Below are positions 1 to 7,628 of a stretch of DNA of 64,000 nt, piece after piece; the stretch's first letter is position 1, and every line of letters begins with the position of its first letter. The position numbers and the translations under genes are program-made. The stretch comes from CAIVVT01 sp963757265 (GTDB lineage Bacteria > Acidobacteriota > Terriglobia > Bryobacterales > Bryobacteraceae). The stretch is from the NCBI GenBank assembly GCA_963757265.1, contig CAVWRA010000006.1, forward strand, positions 1,736,001 to 1,800,000. The letters run 5' to 3'. The notes beneath the pieces were generated by a model. That model saw nothing but the letters and a program-made list of their open reading frames with translations, did no database searches and was not told the origin of the DNA.

Positions 1-768
1 CTGAATGCGGATCAACCCGAGACGCAGAAGGATCTGTATGAGAAGATCCTGGCGCTCGATCCGGGCAATGTCAACGCCGCGAACGGCTTTAAAGAGGCGC
101 AGCAGAAGATCGCGCAGGCCAAGACGCAACAACAGAAAGAAACGGAGGAGAAGGCCCAACAGAGCCAGACCGAAGAGCAGAAGGCAGCCACGCTGGCGCA
201 GTCTTTGCAGGCCGGTCAGGCGGCGTTTCTGATGGGCGACATCGCCACGGCCGCGGGCCAGTTGGCGATCGCGCAGCGAATCGCGCCGGACAATCCACAG
301 GTGCAAAGCCTCAAACAACGCGTGGATGCGGCGGCTCAGCAGCGGGACAGGTTGAGGTACCTGCTGCTGGGCGGAGGGCTGCTGGTGCTGCTCGGAGGCG
401 GAGGGTTGTTCTTATTCACGCGCGGCAAGAAGGACCCGTTTGTCGAAGTGATCGAGGGCGTGCAGAAGGGCGAGAAGTTCGCGTTGAACCAGGAGGTAGT
501 GCACATCGGCGCGGTGGCTCAGGACGGCGGCATGAAGAACGACATCGTGCTGCAGGACGTGGAGCGGATGATTTCGCGGTTCCATTGCGAGATTCACGTC
601 AAGGCGGGCAAGCTGTTTCTGATCGACTGCAACAGCTCCAACGGGACGCGGCTGGACGGACGGCGAGTCTCTCCCGGCAAGCCGGCGCGGCTCAAGAGCG
701 GCTCGCGGGTCGAACTAGGCGGCACGTGCGCGCTGAGGGTGGGTTACGAGAAGCGCAAGAAGGCCTGA
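1..768 (+). CDS. FHA-domain membrane protein, 5' truncated by window edge
   Basis: The reading frame is open from base 1, so the true start lies outside the window. The visible 255 residues begin with a TPR-like stretch (ILALDPGNVNAANGF), followed by a Gln/Glu/Lys-rich coiled coil (about residues 35-65), a second helical repeat pair, one transmembrane helix (about residues 118-138, Leu/Gly-rich) and a C-terminal FHA domain (about 145-250). The FHA signature is clear: an SRFHCEI strand and NSSNGTRLDG, the loops that bind phosphothreonine in this family. The protein probably anchors the FHA domain in the cytoplasm to read Ser/Thr kinase signals, which is an inference from the domain. A perfect hairpin follows 12 bases after the stop. 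Confidence 0.85.
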   Translation: MNADQPETQKDLYEKILALDPGNVNAANGFKEAQQKIAQAKTQQQKETEEKAQQSQTEEQKAATLAQSLQAGQAAFLMGDIATAAGQLAIAQRIAPDNPQVQSLKQRVDAAAQQRDRLRYLLLGGGLLVLLGGGGLFLFTRGKKDPFVEVIEGVQKGEKFALNQEVVHIGAVAQDGGMKNDIVLQDVERMISRFHCEIHVKAGKLFLIDCNSSNGTRLDGRRVSPGKPARLKSGSRVELGGTCALRVGYEKRKKA

Positions 769-780
769 ACCAAGCGCGGA

Positions 781-801
781 GGCGCGGATGGCATCCGCGC
801 C
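781..801 (+). terminator. Perfect GC-rich hairpin after the FHA gene
   Basis: The sequence GGCGCGGAT-GGC-ATCCGCGCC is a perfect 9-bp stem with a three-base loop, 12 bases after the FHA stop codon. It lacks a T-run, so it may be a weak or Rho-assisted terminator or just a 3'-end stabilising hairpin. Confidence 0.4.
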
Positions 802-1145
802 GCGCGTGGCGAGTTTCCCCAACGGCGCAGGCCAAGCCAAGGCGAGGCAGAGCGCCGATGGGAGTGCGAGTTGAATGCCCGAGACGCGCCGCAATGAGCC
901 GGCCGATGCCGGGCTGTATTTCGATTGAGAGTATAACAGCGGCCGTGAAAGGGTGGTCGGATCGAGCCGCAGGCTCTGCGATCGCCCGCGTGTGAAATGC
1001 GGGCGGGCCCCCGAGGGCCGGCGTTCAGGCGGAGCGGAGGCCAGAGGGGCGAAGACAGCCGTTCCCGTTCGCCGTGGATGATCTGGACTGTTCCGATCGC
1101 GCGCCCTTGAGGACCTGCCGGACAGAGGCCGGGGCGTCGATCGTG

Positions 1146-1170
1146 TGGCGGTGAGGGTGGGATTCGAACC
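1146..1170 (-). other. tRNA-Ser 3'-end fragment, likely attachment-site copy
   Basis: These 25 bases are identical, in the same orientation, to 8678-8702, the CCA end, acceptor strand and T-loop of the intact tRNA-Ser. Identity stops at 1171, and the T-stem cannot form from the flanking bases, so this is not a functional tRNA. A displaced tRNA 3' end in direct orientation is the classic second attachment site of an island integrated by a tyrosine recombinase. An integrase remnant lies beside the intact tRNA at the other end, as expected. Confidence 0.75.
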
Positions 1171-1187
1171 AAGGACGGGCACGGCGC

Positions 1188-1204
1188 ATCTGCAAGTTGC
1201 AGAT
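1188..1204. repeat. Perfect palindrome beside the att copy
   Basis: ATCTGCAA-G-TTGCAGAT is a perfect 8-bp inverted repeat around one base, 17 bases inside the island-side edge of the tRNA fragment. It could be a recombinase core or arm binding site or a small hairpin; the position is the only support for the former. Confidence 0.45.
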
Positions 1205-1227
1205 ACTACGTTGCCTAGAATGCCAAG

Positions 1228-1265
1228 ATTGCCACCATTGCCGTGGCGCATTGCCCGGTATTGCC
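1228..1265. repeat. Cluster of four ATTGCC direct repeats
   Basis: ATTGCC occurs at 1228, 1237, 1250 and 1260, with spacings of 9, 13 and 10 bases, close to one helical turn. Just downstream CTAGACCC occurs twice (from 1268 and near 1293), with a TGGACCC between. Short helically phased repeats next to an attachment site are what integrase arm-type or excisionase sites look like; function is inferred. Confidence 0.4.
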
Positions 1266-1403
1266 CGCTAGACCCTCCTGGACCCTAATCAGCTAGACCC
1301 GAAAGACACTACCAACGCGCGCATTACAACATCCCTCTGGGCGGCCGGTCCACGCGTGCAAGCCATTCGTTTCATGCGCCGCACCGTTCAAGGTTGAAGC
1401 CTG

Positions 1404-1787
1404 TCACGAATCCTCAAGTCGGCGGCGGACTTCTTTACCACCCTCCGCCCTTCTTCTGATCTCCACCCCGCTTTCCGCCATCACCAGCTTCCCCATCGCC
1501 TGCGCCAGCGGCTCGAGTGCCGGCCGGGGCACAACCACGAGCCGCCAAGGCACCTCTGCTTGACTGTCCTGCACCGCGTACTCCACGTACAGCAGCGCGC
1601 CGGTGGTGATCTCCCCCACCTCGCTGGAGATGCTGAACCGGGCATGGCCAACATCGAGCCGGTTGCCGTCGAAGTCAGCAATGGTTGGCGCGTCTTTCTG
1701 GATCGACGCGTGGTCCAACCGGAGTTCAAATTGAGGGTTCACTGAGATCGTGATGTCCACACGGGGGCTTCCGCCTAACACGTTCAA
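1404..1787 (-). CDS. Hypothetical protein, partner of the Cys-rich gene unit
   Basis: A 127-residue protein of unknown family with a predicted beta-rich first half (VDITISVNPQFELRLD) and a basic C-terminus (EIRRRAEGGKEVRRRLED). There is no signal peptide or membrane segment. The TTG start at 1787 is chosen because GGGAGG lies a suitable distance upstream. The gene follows the Cys-rich gene on the same strand, separated by a strong stem-loop at 1802-1836. In the second copy of this unit (near 7751) only the first seven codons survive, with an ATG instead of TTG and an even better ribosome-binding site, showing that the start assignment is conserved and that the second copy is truncated. No function can be assigned. 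Confidence 0.6.
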   Translation of the reverse strand: MNVLGGSPRVDITISVNPQFELRLDHASIQKDAPTIADFDGNRLDVGHARFSISSEVGEITTGALLYVEYAVQDSQAEVPWRLVVVPRPALEPLAQAMGKLVMAESGVEIRRRAEGGKEVRRRLEDS

Positions 1788-2164
1788 ATGTTCCTCCCAG
1801 AAAACTGAAAGCCAGCCAAGCGGCTGGCCCCAGTTTGTTCCTCCTCGAGCAGCCTAGTTCACAGCAGCGCGGCCGAGTGTCAGCCCGCAGATCTCGCGCC
1901 ACATCTCGACCACCCGCCGGAACTCCGGGCTGCGCATGATAAACTTGATCTCCATGTGGCGCAGGATCAACTCCGTCGGCGCCTCCTGCGGCTGCAGCTC
2001 GCCGCGCATGATCTTGCGCACGATCACCTTGGCCTTGCCGTCATGACCTTGAACGAAGTGCTTCTTCGGACTGGAGAGCACCTGGCCGCAGCCGCAGCAG
2101 CAAAGCGGCCGTTCGCGCAGGCGCCTCAAGGCCAGCGCGGCGTCGGTGTCCAGGGTTGGGCCGG
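1768..2164 (-). repeat. Cys-rich gene unit, copy A (about 397 bp)
   Basis: This segment matches 7751-8145 over almost its full length with scattered substitutions, in the same orientation. It covers the start of the partner gene, the intergenic stem-loop and most of the Cys-rich gene. At its outer end it abuts the cut end of an amidohydrolase fragment, suggesting the unit arrived by insertion or recombination. Confidence 0.85.
1802..1836 (-). other. Conserved intergenic stem-loop
   Basis: Between the Cys-rich gene and its partner the sequence can fold as AAACTG..CAGTTT outside GCCAGCC-aagC-GGCTGGC. The inner stem is unchanged in copy B (7784-7817), so it belongs to the duplicated unit. It may attenuate or punctuate transcription into the downstream gene. 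Confidence 0.55.
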
Positions 2165-2216
2165 GAGGCACCTCGGAGGACGATACCCCAAAGGCGCTGG
2201 CGCAATGGAACGACAC
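1854..2216 (-). CDS. Cys-rich putative zinc-binding small protein, copy A
   Basis: A 120-residue ORF with the core motif LCCCGCG followed by SSPKKHFVQGHDGKAK and a helical C-terminal half rich in charged residues. CxCGCG...GHD arrangements are known from small zinc-binding proteins common on phages and plasmids; the CCCGCG and GH probably form one metal site. The N-terminal ~25 residues, encoded outside the duplicated unit, run antisense to an amidohydrolase remnant, so the GTG start at 2216 may be accidental and the gene may be 5' truncated. Its stop codon is intact, unlike copy B. Function is unknown. Confidence 0.55.
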   Translation of the reverse strand: MSFHCASAFGVSSSEVPPGPTLDTDAALALRRLRERPLCCCGCGQVLSSPKKHFVQGHDGKAKVIVRKIMRGELQPQEAPTELILRHMEIKFIMRSPEFRRVVEMWREICGLTLGRAAVN

Positions 2217-2370
2217 TTATGAGCGCGATTGGAAGTTCTTTGCCACGGACCAGACGGTCGAGTACAAAGGGCATCGCTACCAGGGTCTGGCGCTGCCCGG
2301 GCCCGTGCTCGGCAAGATCTTCCATGCCAACGCCGTCCGCTGGCTGCCGGGGATTACGGGGAAACCGTAG
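2167..2370 (+). pseudogene. C-terminal fragment of an amidohydrolase-like gene
   Basis: About 67 codons in one frame end at a normal stop and read like the C-terminus of a TIM-barrel metal-dependent hydrolase (DRWK..FFATDQTVEY, LALPGPVLGKIFHANAVRWLPG). The conserved 'N-A-V-R-W' end is typical of amidohydrolase-2-type proteins. There is no start or catalytic part: homology ends where the Cys-rich unit begins at about 2165. The fragment shows that the insertion or recombination of that unit cut a pre-existing gene. Family assignment is from pattern memory and is moderate. Confidence 0.5.
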
Positions 2371-2442
2371 GAGTGTCGATTCTGTCGTAGCAGCCGATGC
2401 GGCAGCCGCACTTGTGGAGCAGATCGCCGGTCGAGCCTCCAG

Positions 2443-5442
2443 TCAGAAGGTGAAGCGCAGTTGAAGGTCGACCTTGCGGTTGTAGGCTGTTGCCGCGCCC
2501 ATGGGCCCGAATCCCGCCAGGCTGAGCGACTCGCCGAAGTAGGGCGACGACAGGTCCCCGTTGGGAGTGCCGTAGTTGGGATGGTTCAGAATGTTGCGGA
2601 AGCTGGCGCTGAAGGTCAGGCTGTACTTGTTGCCCGCGCCTCCACCGAACATGCCCGGGGGCGGTCCACCGCCCGGAGGGCTCCCCCCTCCGCTGGGCCC
2701 TCCGCCTGGAGGCGGACCGCCGCCGCCGCGAACGCCACCCATGCCCGGGGGCGGACCACCGCCGAAGTCGCCGAGAGTACTCTCGCTCTTTTTTCCGAAG
2801 GACCACGAGCGCGACACGCGCAGGTTCAAAGTGACGTTGGACGGCCCGCGCGCGAGGTCGCGTCCGATGGTCGGGGTGCCCGGCGCAGGGTTCAAGTTAA
2901 AGCAGCCGAACTGGCTTTCATAGACGAGGTTGGTGCCAGTGCAACCGGCCTGCGAGACGCCCATCAGCAGCGCGGGCCGTTCCTCCGGATAGCCCGTGAG
3001 GAGCGGATCCAAGCCGGTCGTGATGTTGTACGGCGAACCGCTCATGGCCAGCAGGAACGGGCTGAGGCTGAACTTGAGGGGCATGGGAATGTTGGTGCCC
3101 ATCAGGAAGCGATGACGCACATCGGCGAAGGAGGATGGCCCCCACTCCGCCTTCAGGTCGTAAGGGTTCGCCGGCATCCCCTCGGCATCGGTCTGGCCGT
3201 GGGAATAGGAATAAAAGCCGAAAAGGAAGAGCTTCTTGTAATTGATGTTGGGGCTCACAACGAGCTGGTGCGTGCGGCTGAAACCGGTGGTTTCGGTAAG
3301 CAGCCGGACCTCGGTTTCGCCGTAGGGATAGACGCCGTCGAGCGGTGTATTGGCGTTGAGCTGCCGCGAGAGGTGCACGCCGCGGCTCTCAATGTAGGCG
3401 CTGGTGAGCTTGACGTACTTGTTGACCTGCCGCTCCAGGCTGAGGCTGCCCTGGTAGTTGCGCGGTGCGCGCGCGCTCGGATCGACAAGCTGGAGCTGTT
3501 GCGGCTGCGCGGCGCTGGATAGGGACGCCGCGGACGGAATGTTGGGATAGAAGTCGGGATTTTGAATGAAGTACGACTGCTGCGTCAGCCCGTTGTAGCG
3601 GGCGACGGACAAGGCCAGGCTGTCGGCGATGCGGTCGTAGAAGACGCCGGCGCCCAGGCGCAGAACCGTTTTGGTCTGCTTATTGGCGCCGCCGCCAATG
3701 CCCCACGCCAGTCCGGCGCGCGGCGCGAAATCGGTGAGGTCGTGAATGTTGGTTTGCGTCTCGTAGCGCAGGCCGTAGCTCAAGGTCAGATTGGACCGCA
3801 TGCGCCAGTCGTCGTTGATGAACATCCCGACGTCGAACTGGCGCACGGAAGTCTCCGGCGTGCCGGCGTTGAGCGTGAACTCCGAGGCACCGCCGCCGTA
3901 TTGGCGAATCAGCGCAGTGGGCAGCCCCTCGACTTCAAAAAGCAGCGTGCGGCGGTAGACTTCGAGCGCCGTAAGTGGCTCGGAGGTGCCGGCGATGGGC
4001 TGGTTGTTCGAGTCCAGCTCTGGCCCCGTGCCGCCGAAGAATGTGAACGTGCCGTTGAAGTTATTGTCCGACGTATCGTCGATGAACGACTGGCGCAGCC
4101 GCGCGCCCCACTTGATGGTGTGGGCGCCGTGGGTGAGCGTGGTCATGTTCGACAACTCGAGCCGGTTGATGGCGCTGGAGGAGTTGCCGACCTGCGCCGA
4201 TCCGTCCTGGAACGCGCCTTGCACGTTCAGGGCGGGCGTCGAACCGCTGCCGCTATCGGCCAGCGCGGAGCGCATGAACTGGAAGCGCGACTCGTTGATG
4301 ATGTGCGTGTTCAGCACGGCGGTTTCGGTGAGCTGAAGGCTTTGTTCGTGGTCACTCTGGTTGTAGGCCTGCGAGGCGAGGGAGAAGCTGCCCACGCCCT
4401 CTTTGTCCATCCCGATGCGCGTGTCCTGGTAACGCAGGGTGAGCGTGTTGGAAGAGTTGATGGTGTAGTCCAGGCGCGGCGTGAAGCTGGTCCTGGTCTG
4501 GGGCGTGACGATAGCCTGGTTCACCGTTTGCGGGTTCAGATTGCTGTCGAGGATGGTGGCGTCGATGAACGCGTTCTCGCTGATCATCCGGCGCTCGAAA
4601 TCGAAGCTGAACGAGGCCTTGTCCTTGCGCAGGGGGCCGCTGAAGCTCGCGCCGAAGAACTTCTGGTCATACGGCGGACGGGTCGATTGAGTTAGCAGCG
4701 GGCTGCGCGAGTTCAGGTATTGATCGTTGAATTGGCCGAACAAAGAACCGTGGAAGGAGTCCTTGCCGGGCTTGGTGAAGATCTCGATCCGGCCGAAGCC
4801 CGGGCGGTCGAATTCGGTGGAAAAGGCGTTGGAGTTGATGCGAATTTCGCGGATGGAGGATTTCGGCGGGAGGATTGAGCCGGTGAAGCCGTCGATATAG
4901 ATCTGGCCGCCGTCGGGGCCGACACTCGGTCCGGCCAGGGCCTGGAGCTGCTGCTGCAACTCATCCGGATCGTCGGACAGAGCCTGGAGTTCTGTCTCGC
5001 CGAGCACCAGCGCGCTGCCGTTGGAGGTCGGATCAATGGAGACGGTGTGAGCATTGTCCTCCACGTTGACCACCTGATCCTCGGCCCGGATCTGAAGCTG
5101 CGCGTCGAGAACCGTTGCGCCCGTCAGGCTGGCCAGGGTCGCTTCGTGAACCTGGAAGCCTTTGGCCAGAAAGCGCACCGAGTAAGCGCCCGGAGGCAGA
5201 GACGGGAATACGTACTTGCCGTTGCCGTCGGTACGGACGACCTGCTGCGCCGAGGCTCCGCGCAACTGGACGAGAGCGCCGGGCACAAGCGCGCCGGACG
5301 GGTCCGTGACCGTGCCGCGCAGGCTGGCGCTCTGCGTTTGCTGCTCTTCAGACAAGTCCGCAGCGTGGATGGATGCGGACCCCATCGCCGTGCAAATCAC
5401 AAAAGACACAAATAGTATTGCGAGCGAGCGGATGCCCCTCAT
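2443..5442 (-). CDS. TonB-dependent receptor, Oar-like
   Basis: A 999-residue outer-membrane receptor. It has a signal peptide ending near SASIHA, a carboxypeptidase-regulatory-like beta-sandwich (about residues 38-115, TDPSGALVPGALVQL), a plug domain (about 140-225) and a long beta-barrel that ends with the expected C-terminal aromatic residue (RFTF). This architecture is characteristic of the very numerous acidobacterial and myxobacterial Oar-type receptors; the ligand cannot be told. A Gly/Pro-rich segment of about 50 residues (around 885-935) sits near the end of the barrel and probably forms a flexible surface loop. The gene is divergent from the two-component system at 5632, sharing a 190-bp intergenic region with a repeated motif, so regulation by that system is likely. 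Confidence 0.85.
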   Translation of the reverse strand: MRGIRSLAILFVSFVICTAMGSASIHAADLSEEQQTQSASLRGTVTDPSGALVPGALVQLRGASAQQVVRTDGNGKYVFPSLPPGAYSVRFLAKGFQVHEATLASLTGATVLDAQLQIRAEDQVVNVEDNAHTVSIDPTSNGSALVLGETELQALSDDPDELQQQLQALAGPSVGPDGGQIYIDGFTGSILPPKSSIREIRINSNAFSTEFDRPGFGRIEIFTKPGKDSFHGSLFGQFNDQYLNSRSPLLTQSTRPPYDQKFFGASFSGPLRKDKASFSFDFERRMISENAFIDATILDSNLNPQTVNQAIVTPQTRTSFTPRLDYTINSSNTLTLRYQDTRIGMDKEGVGSFSLASQAYNQSDHEQSLQLTETAVLNTHIINESRFQFMRSALADSGSGSTPALNVQGAFQDGSAQVGNSSSAINRLELSNMTTLTHGAHTIKWGARLRQSFIDDTSDNNFNGTFTFFGGTGPELDSNNQPIAGTSEPLTALEVYRRTLLFEVEGLPTALIRQYGGGASEFTLNAGTPETSVRQFDVGMFINDDWRMRSNLTLSYGLRYETQTNIHDLTDFAPRAGLAWGIGGGANKQTKTVLRLGAGVFYDRIADSLALSVARYNGLTQQSYFIQNPDFYPNIPSAASLSSAAQPQQLQLVDPSARAPRNYQGSLSLERQVNKYVKLTSAYIESRGVHLSRQLNANTPLDGVYPYGETEVRLLTETTGFSRTHQLVVSPNINYKKLFLFGFYSYSHGQTDAEGMPANPYDLKAEWGPSSFADVRHRFLMGTNIPMPLKFSLSPFLLAMSGSPYNITTGLDPLLTGYPEERPALLMGVSQAGCTGTNLVYESQFGCFNLNPAPGTPTIGRDLARGPSNVTLNLRVSRSWSFGKKSESTLGDFGGGPPPGMGGVRGGGGPPPGGGPSGGGSPPGGGPPPGMFGGGAGNKYSLTFSASFRNILNHPNYGTPNGDLSSPYFGESLSLAGFGPMGAATAYNRKVDLQLRFTF

Positions 5443-5531
5443 GGCCGTTACCTCGAACTGTTCAATCGGGATCGGAGCGGCATCGCGGCCGTCCCGTCAA
5501 TTCCAGTGAACAACGGAACGGCCGGTGATGT

Positions 5532-5584
5532 CGTTTAAGTTTTGTAAAAGCGGCCGGCACCGCGCGACGTTTAACATTTCTTCG
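5532..5584. promoter_or_regulatory. Repeated CGTTTAA operator-like motif in divergent promoter
   Basis: CGTTTAA occurs at 5532 and 5578 in direct orientation, each followed by an A/T-rich tract (GTTTTGTAAAA and CATTTCTTCGCAAAA). The two lie 46 bases apart between the TonB receptor and the OmpR-type regulator. OmpR-family regulators bind tandem direct repeats, so these are candidate autoregulatory and receptor-controlling sites. Confidence 0.4.
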
Positions 5585-5631
5585 CAAAACGGCCTTTCCG
5601 TGGAGGCACAGGACGGCATAGTTTGTAGGTA

Positions 5632-6336
5632 GTGGCTGGTATCGCACATTTGCTGTTAATCGATGACGACGCCGAACTGGCGGCGCTGATGCGCGACTTC
5701 TTCGGCGGGCAGGAGATCGATCTGACGCCGGCGCAGAATGGCGTCGAGGGCCTGGAAATGGCGCTGCGCGGGGGCTTCGACCTGATCCTGCTGGACGTGA
5801 TGATGCCGGGACTGGACGGCTTCGAGGTTCTGAAACGGTTGCGAGCGGAACGCGACACGCCGGTGTTGATGCTGACCGCCCGCGCGGAGAGCGAGAGCCG
5901 CATCCGCGGTCTCAATGAAGGCGCCGACGACTACCTCCCCAAGCCGTTCGAGCCGATGGAACTGCTGGCCAGAGTGAACGCGATTCTGCGGCGCACGCGG
6001 GGCCAGGCGCGCGACCCTCTTTCGCCGGTCGAGATTGGCGACATCCGGCTGGATCCTTCCACGCGGTGCGTGACCAAAGATGGAAACGCAGTGGACGTAA
6101 CCACGATCGAGTTCGACATTCTTGAGATGCTGATGCGGGCCGCCGGTCACGTCGTGTCGCGGGACGAGGTGGCGCAGCGGCTCTACAACCGGCCCGCCAG
6201 CCCCTACGACCGTTCAATCGACGTCCACATCAGCCACCTGCGCAAGAAGCTCGACGGCGCCACGGATCTCATCCGCACGATCCGGGGAGCGGGCTACCAA
6301 CTGGCATTGCAGACAGCGCATCCGGAGACATCGTGA
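5632..6336 (+). CDS. OmpR-family response regulator
   Basis: A 234-residue regulator with an N-terminal receiver domain (about 5-120) and a C-terminal winged-helix DNA-binding domain (about 135-228). The acidic pocket is DDD at 11-13, the phospho-acceptor is Asp55 (LLDVMMPG) and the conserved Lys is 104 (LPKPF). The effector domain shows the OmpR-type SIDVHISHLRKKL recognition region. The GTG at 5632 is the first start compatible with the receiver fold. It overlaps the kinase gene by a GTGA junction, so the two are translationally coupled. The closest functional analogue by overall look is CpxR-like; the signal is unknown. Confidence 0.9.
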   Translation: MAGIAHLLLIDDDAELAALMRDFFGGQEIDLTPAQNGVEGLEMALRGGFDLILLDVMMPGLDGFEVLKRLRAERDTPVLMLTARAESESRIRGLNEGADDYLPKPFEPMELLARVNAILRRTRGQARDPLSPVEIGDIRLDPSTRCVTKDGNAVDVTTIEFDILEMLMRAAGHVVSRDEVAQRLYNRPASPYDRSIDVHISHLRKKLDGATDLIRTIRGAGYQLALQTAHPETS

Positions 6337-7628
6337 GAGGCATTTTCAGTCGCGTTCTGCTGTGGCTGTTCGCCATCCTGCTGCTCAGCGTGGGCGGGTT
6401 TATCGGCTCGTCGATTCTGTTCGCCCCGAACAGGATGCAGCAGGATCAGTTCTTCAGGCGGATCATCGAATACGAGTTCGACGGAGCCGTGCGGGCCTAC
6501 GAATCCGGCGGAGCGCCGGCGCTGCGCGAGTACTTCGAACGGTTGCACAGGGATGTGGGGCATCAGTATTTCCTGCTCGACGGGGCTGGCAGGGAGGTGG
6601 CAACAGGCACGTTGCGGAAGGATCTGCTGGACGTCCCGGCGCCACGCGGCTTTCCGTTCCCGCCGCCGCGGAACATCCGGATCAAGCGAGTGTCCAGTGA
6701 TGGGCGCTACGTCTTTGTCATCGAGCTGGCGGTGGACTATAGACCGGCGCGGGACCTGCTGACGTTCGTCTGGATAGTGGCCGTCGTCCTGGTGCTGGCC
6801 TACGCGCTGGCGGTGACTCTGGCGCGACCCATCCGCCAGCTCCGCGAGACGGTGATGCGCTTCGGCCGGGGCGACCTTTCGGTGCGCGCGCATCAGAAAC
6901 GCAGAGACGAGATCGGTGATCTGGCGGCGGCCTTCGACGAAATGGCGGAGCGGATCCAGACGTTGCTCACGGCGGAGCGGCGGCTGCTGCAGGACGTCTC
7001 ACACGAGCTGCGGTCGCCGCTGGCCCGATTGAACTTCGCGCTCGAGCTGGTGCGCAAGAACCCAGCCAGCGACGAGGCCTATGCGCGCGTCAAAAAAGAG
7101 GTGGATCGCATGTCGCGGCTGATCGGAGATCTGCTGCAGGTGACGAGGGTCGAGGGCGACCCGGGGTCGCGCAACGACGAGTCGATCGGAATCCGCGCAT
7201 TCCTGCTGGAAATCGTCGAGGATTGCAGCCTGGAGGCAATGGCGCGAGGCTGCCAGATCCTGGTGCACGACGACGGAGAGCGCAGTGTCCGCGGCGATCG
7301 CGAGTTGCTGCGCAGCGCCTTTGAAAACGTGCTGCGCAACGCGATCCGCTACACCCCGGCCGGGCAGCAGGTCGAAGTCCGGATAAGCCGTGGAATCGGG
7401 CAAGTGCGGGTGGCGATCCGCGACTTCGGGCCGGGCGTGCCGGAAGAGGAGCTGACGGCCATCTTCCGTCCGTTCCACCGCGTGGAGCAGGACCGCAACC
7501 GGGCCAGCGGCGGCGGGGTCGGCCTCGGCCTGGCAATCGCCCAAAGGGCCGCGTTTCTACACCATGGGCAAATTGCGGCTGTGAACGCGCAGCCCGGTTT
7601 GCTCGTCGAGATACGCTTGCCGGCCTGA
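6333..7628 (+). CDS. Sensor histidine kinase (HAMP type)
   Basis: A 431-residue membrane kinase with two transmembrane helices (about 8-30 and 143-163), a periplasmic sensor of about 110 residues, a HAMP linker (about 164-215), a HisKA domain with the phospho-acceptor His224 (DVSHELRSPL) and a HATPase domain (N box NVLRNAIRYTP, G1 DFGPGVPEEEL, G2 GGGVGLGLAIAQ). It is coupled to the response regulator by a 4-base overlap. The layout resembles CpxA. The 3' end is overlapped antisense by the runaway reading frame of Cys-rich copy B. Confidence 0.9.
   Translation: MRGIFSRVLLWLFAILLLSVGGFIGSSILFAPNRMQQDQFFRRIIEYEFDGAVRAYESGGAPALREYFERLHRDVGHQYFLLDGAGREVATGTLRKDLLDVPAPRGFPFPPPRNIRIKRVSSDGRYVFVIELAVDYRPARDLLTFVWIVAVVLVLAYALAVTLARPIRQLRETVMRFGRGDLSVRAHQKRRDEIGDLAAAFDEMAERIQTLLTAERRLLQDVSHELRSPLARLNFALELVRKNPASDEAYARVKKEVDRMSRLIGDLLQVTRVEGDPGSRNDESIGIRAFLLEIVEDCSLEAMARGCQILVHDDGERSVRGDRELLRSAFENVLRNAIRYTPAGQQVEVRISRGIGQVRVAIRDFGPGVPEEELTAIFRPFHRVEQDRNRASGGGVGLGLAIAQRAAFLHHGQIAAVNAQPGLLVEIRLPA

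Larger units (their letters stand above)
769..1403. other. Gene-free stretch containing the left island boundary
   Basis: No convincing coding region is seen in this 635-base stretch. It contains the hairpin at 781-801, GC-rich sequence without recognisable coding potential to about 1145, then the tRNA-Ser 3' fragment at 1146-1170, a palindrome at 1188-1204 and the ATTGCC repeats at 1228-1265. Open frames here are shadows with no family resemblance. Confidence 0.6.

Noticed and set aside
1146..1233. A second complete tRNA on the minus strand
   Set aside because: Only the T-loop and 3' acceptor strand match; the T-stem, anticodon arm and 5' acceptor strand cannot be formed from the flank.
2185..2460. 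Proline-rich ORFs opposite the Gly/Pro-rich loop of the TonB receptor and nearby plus-strand frames
   Set aside because: Composition mirrors the receptor or the Cys-rich unit on the other strand; only the amidohydrolase-like frame ending at 2370 shows family-like sequence.
3562..4695. A 377-codon frame antisense to the TonB receptor
   Set aside because: No start signal, no family resemblance, and opposite a clearly real receptor.
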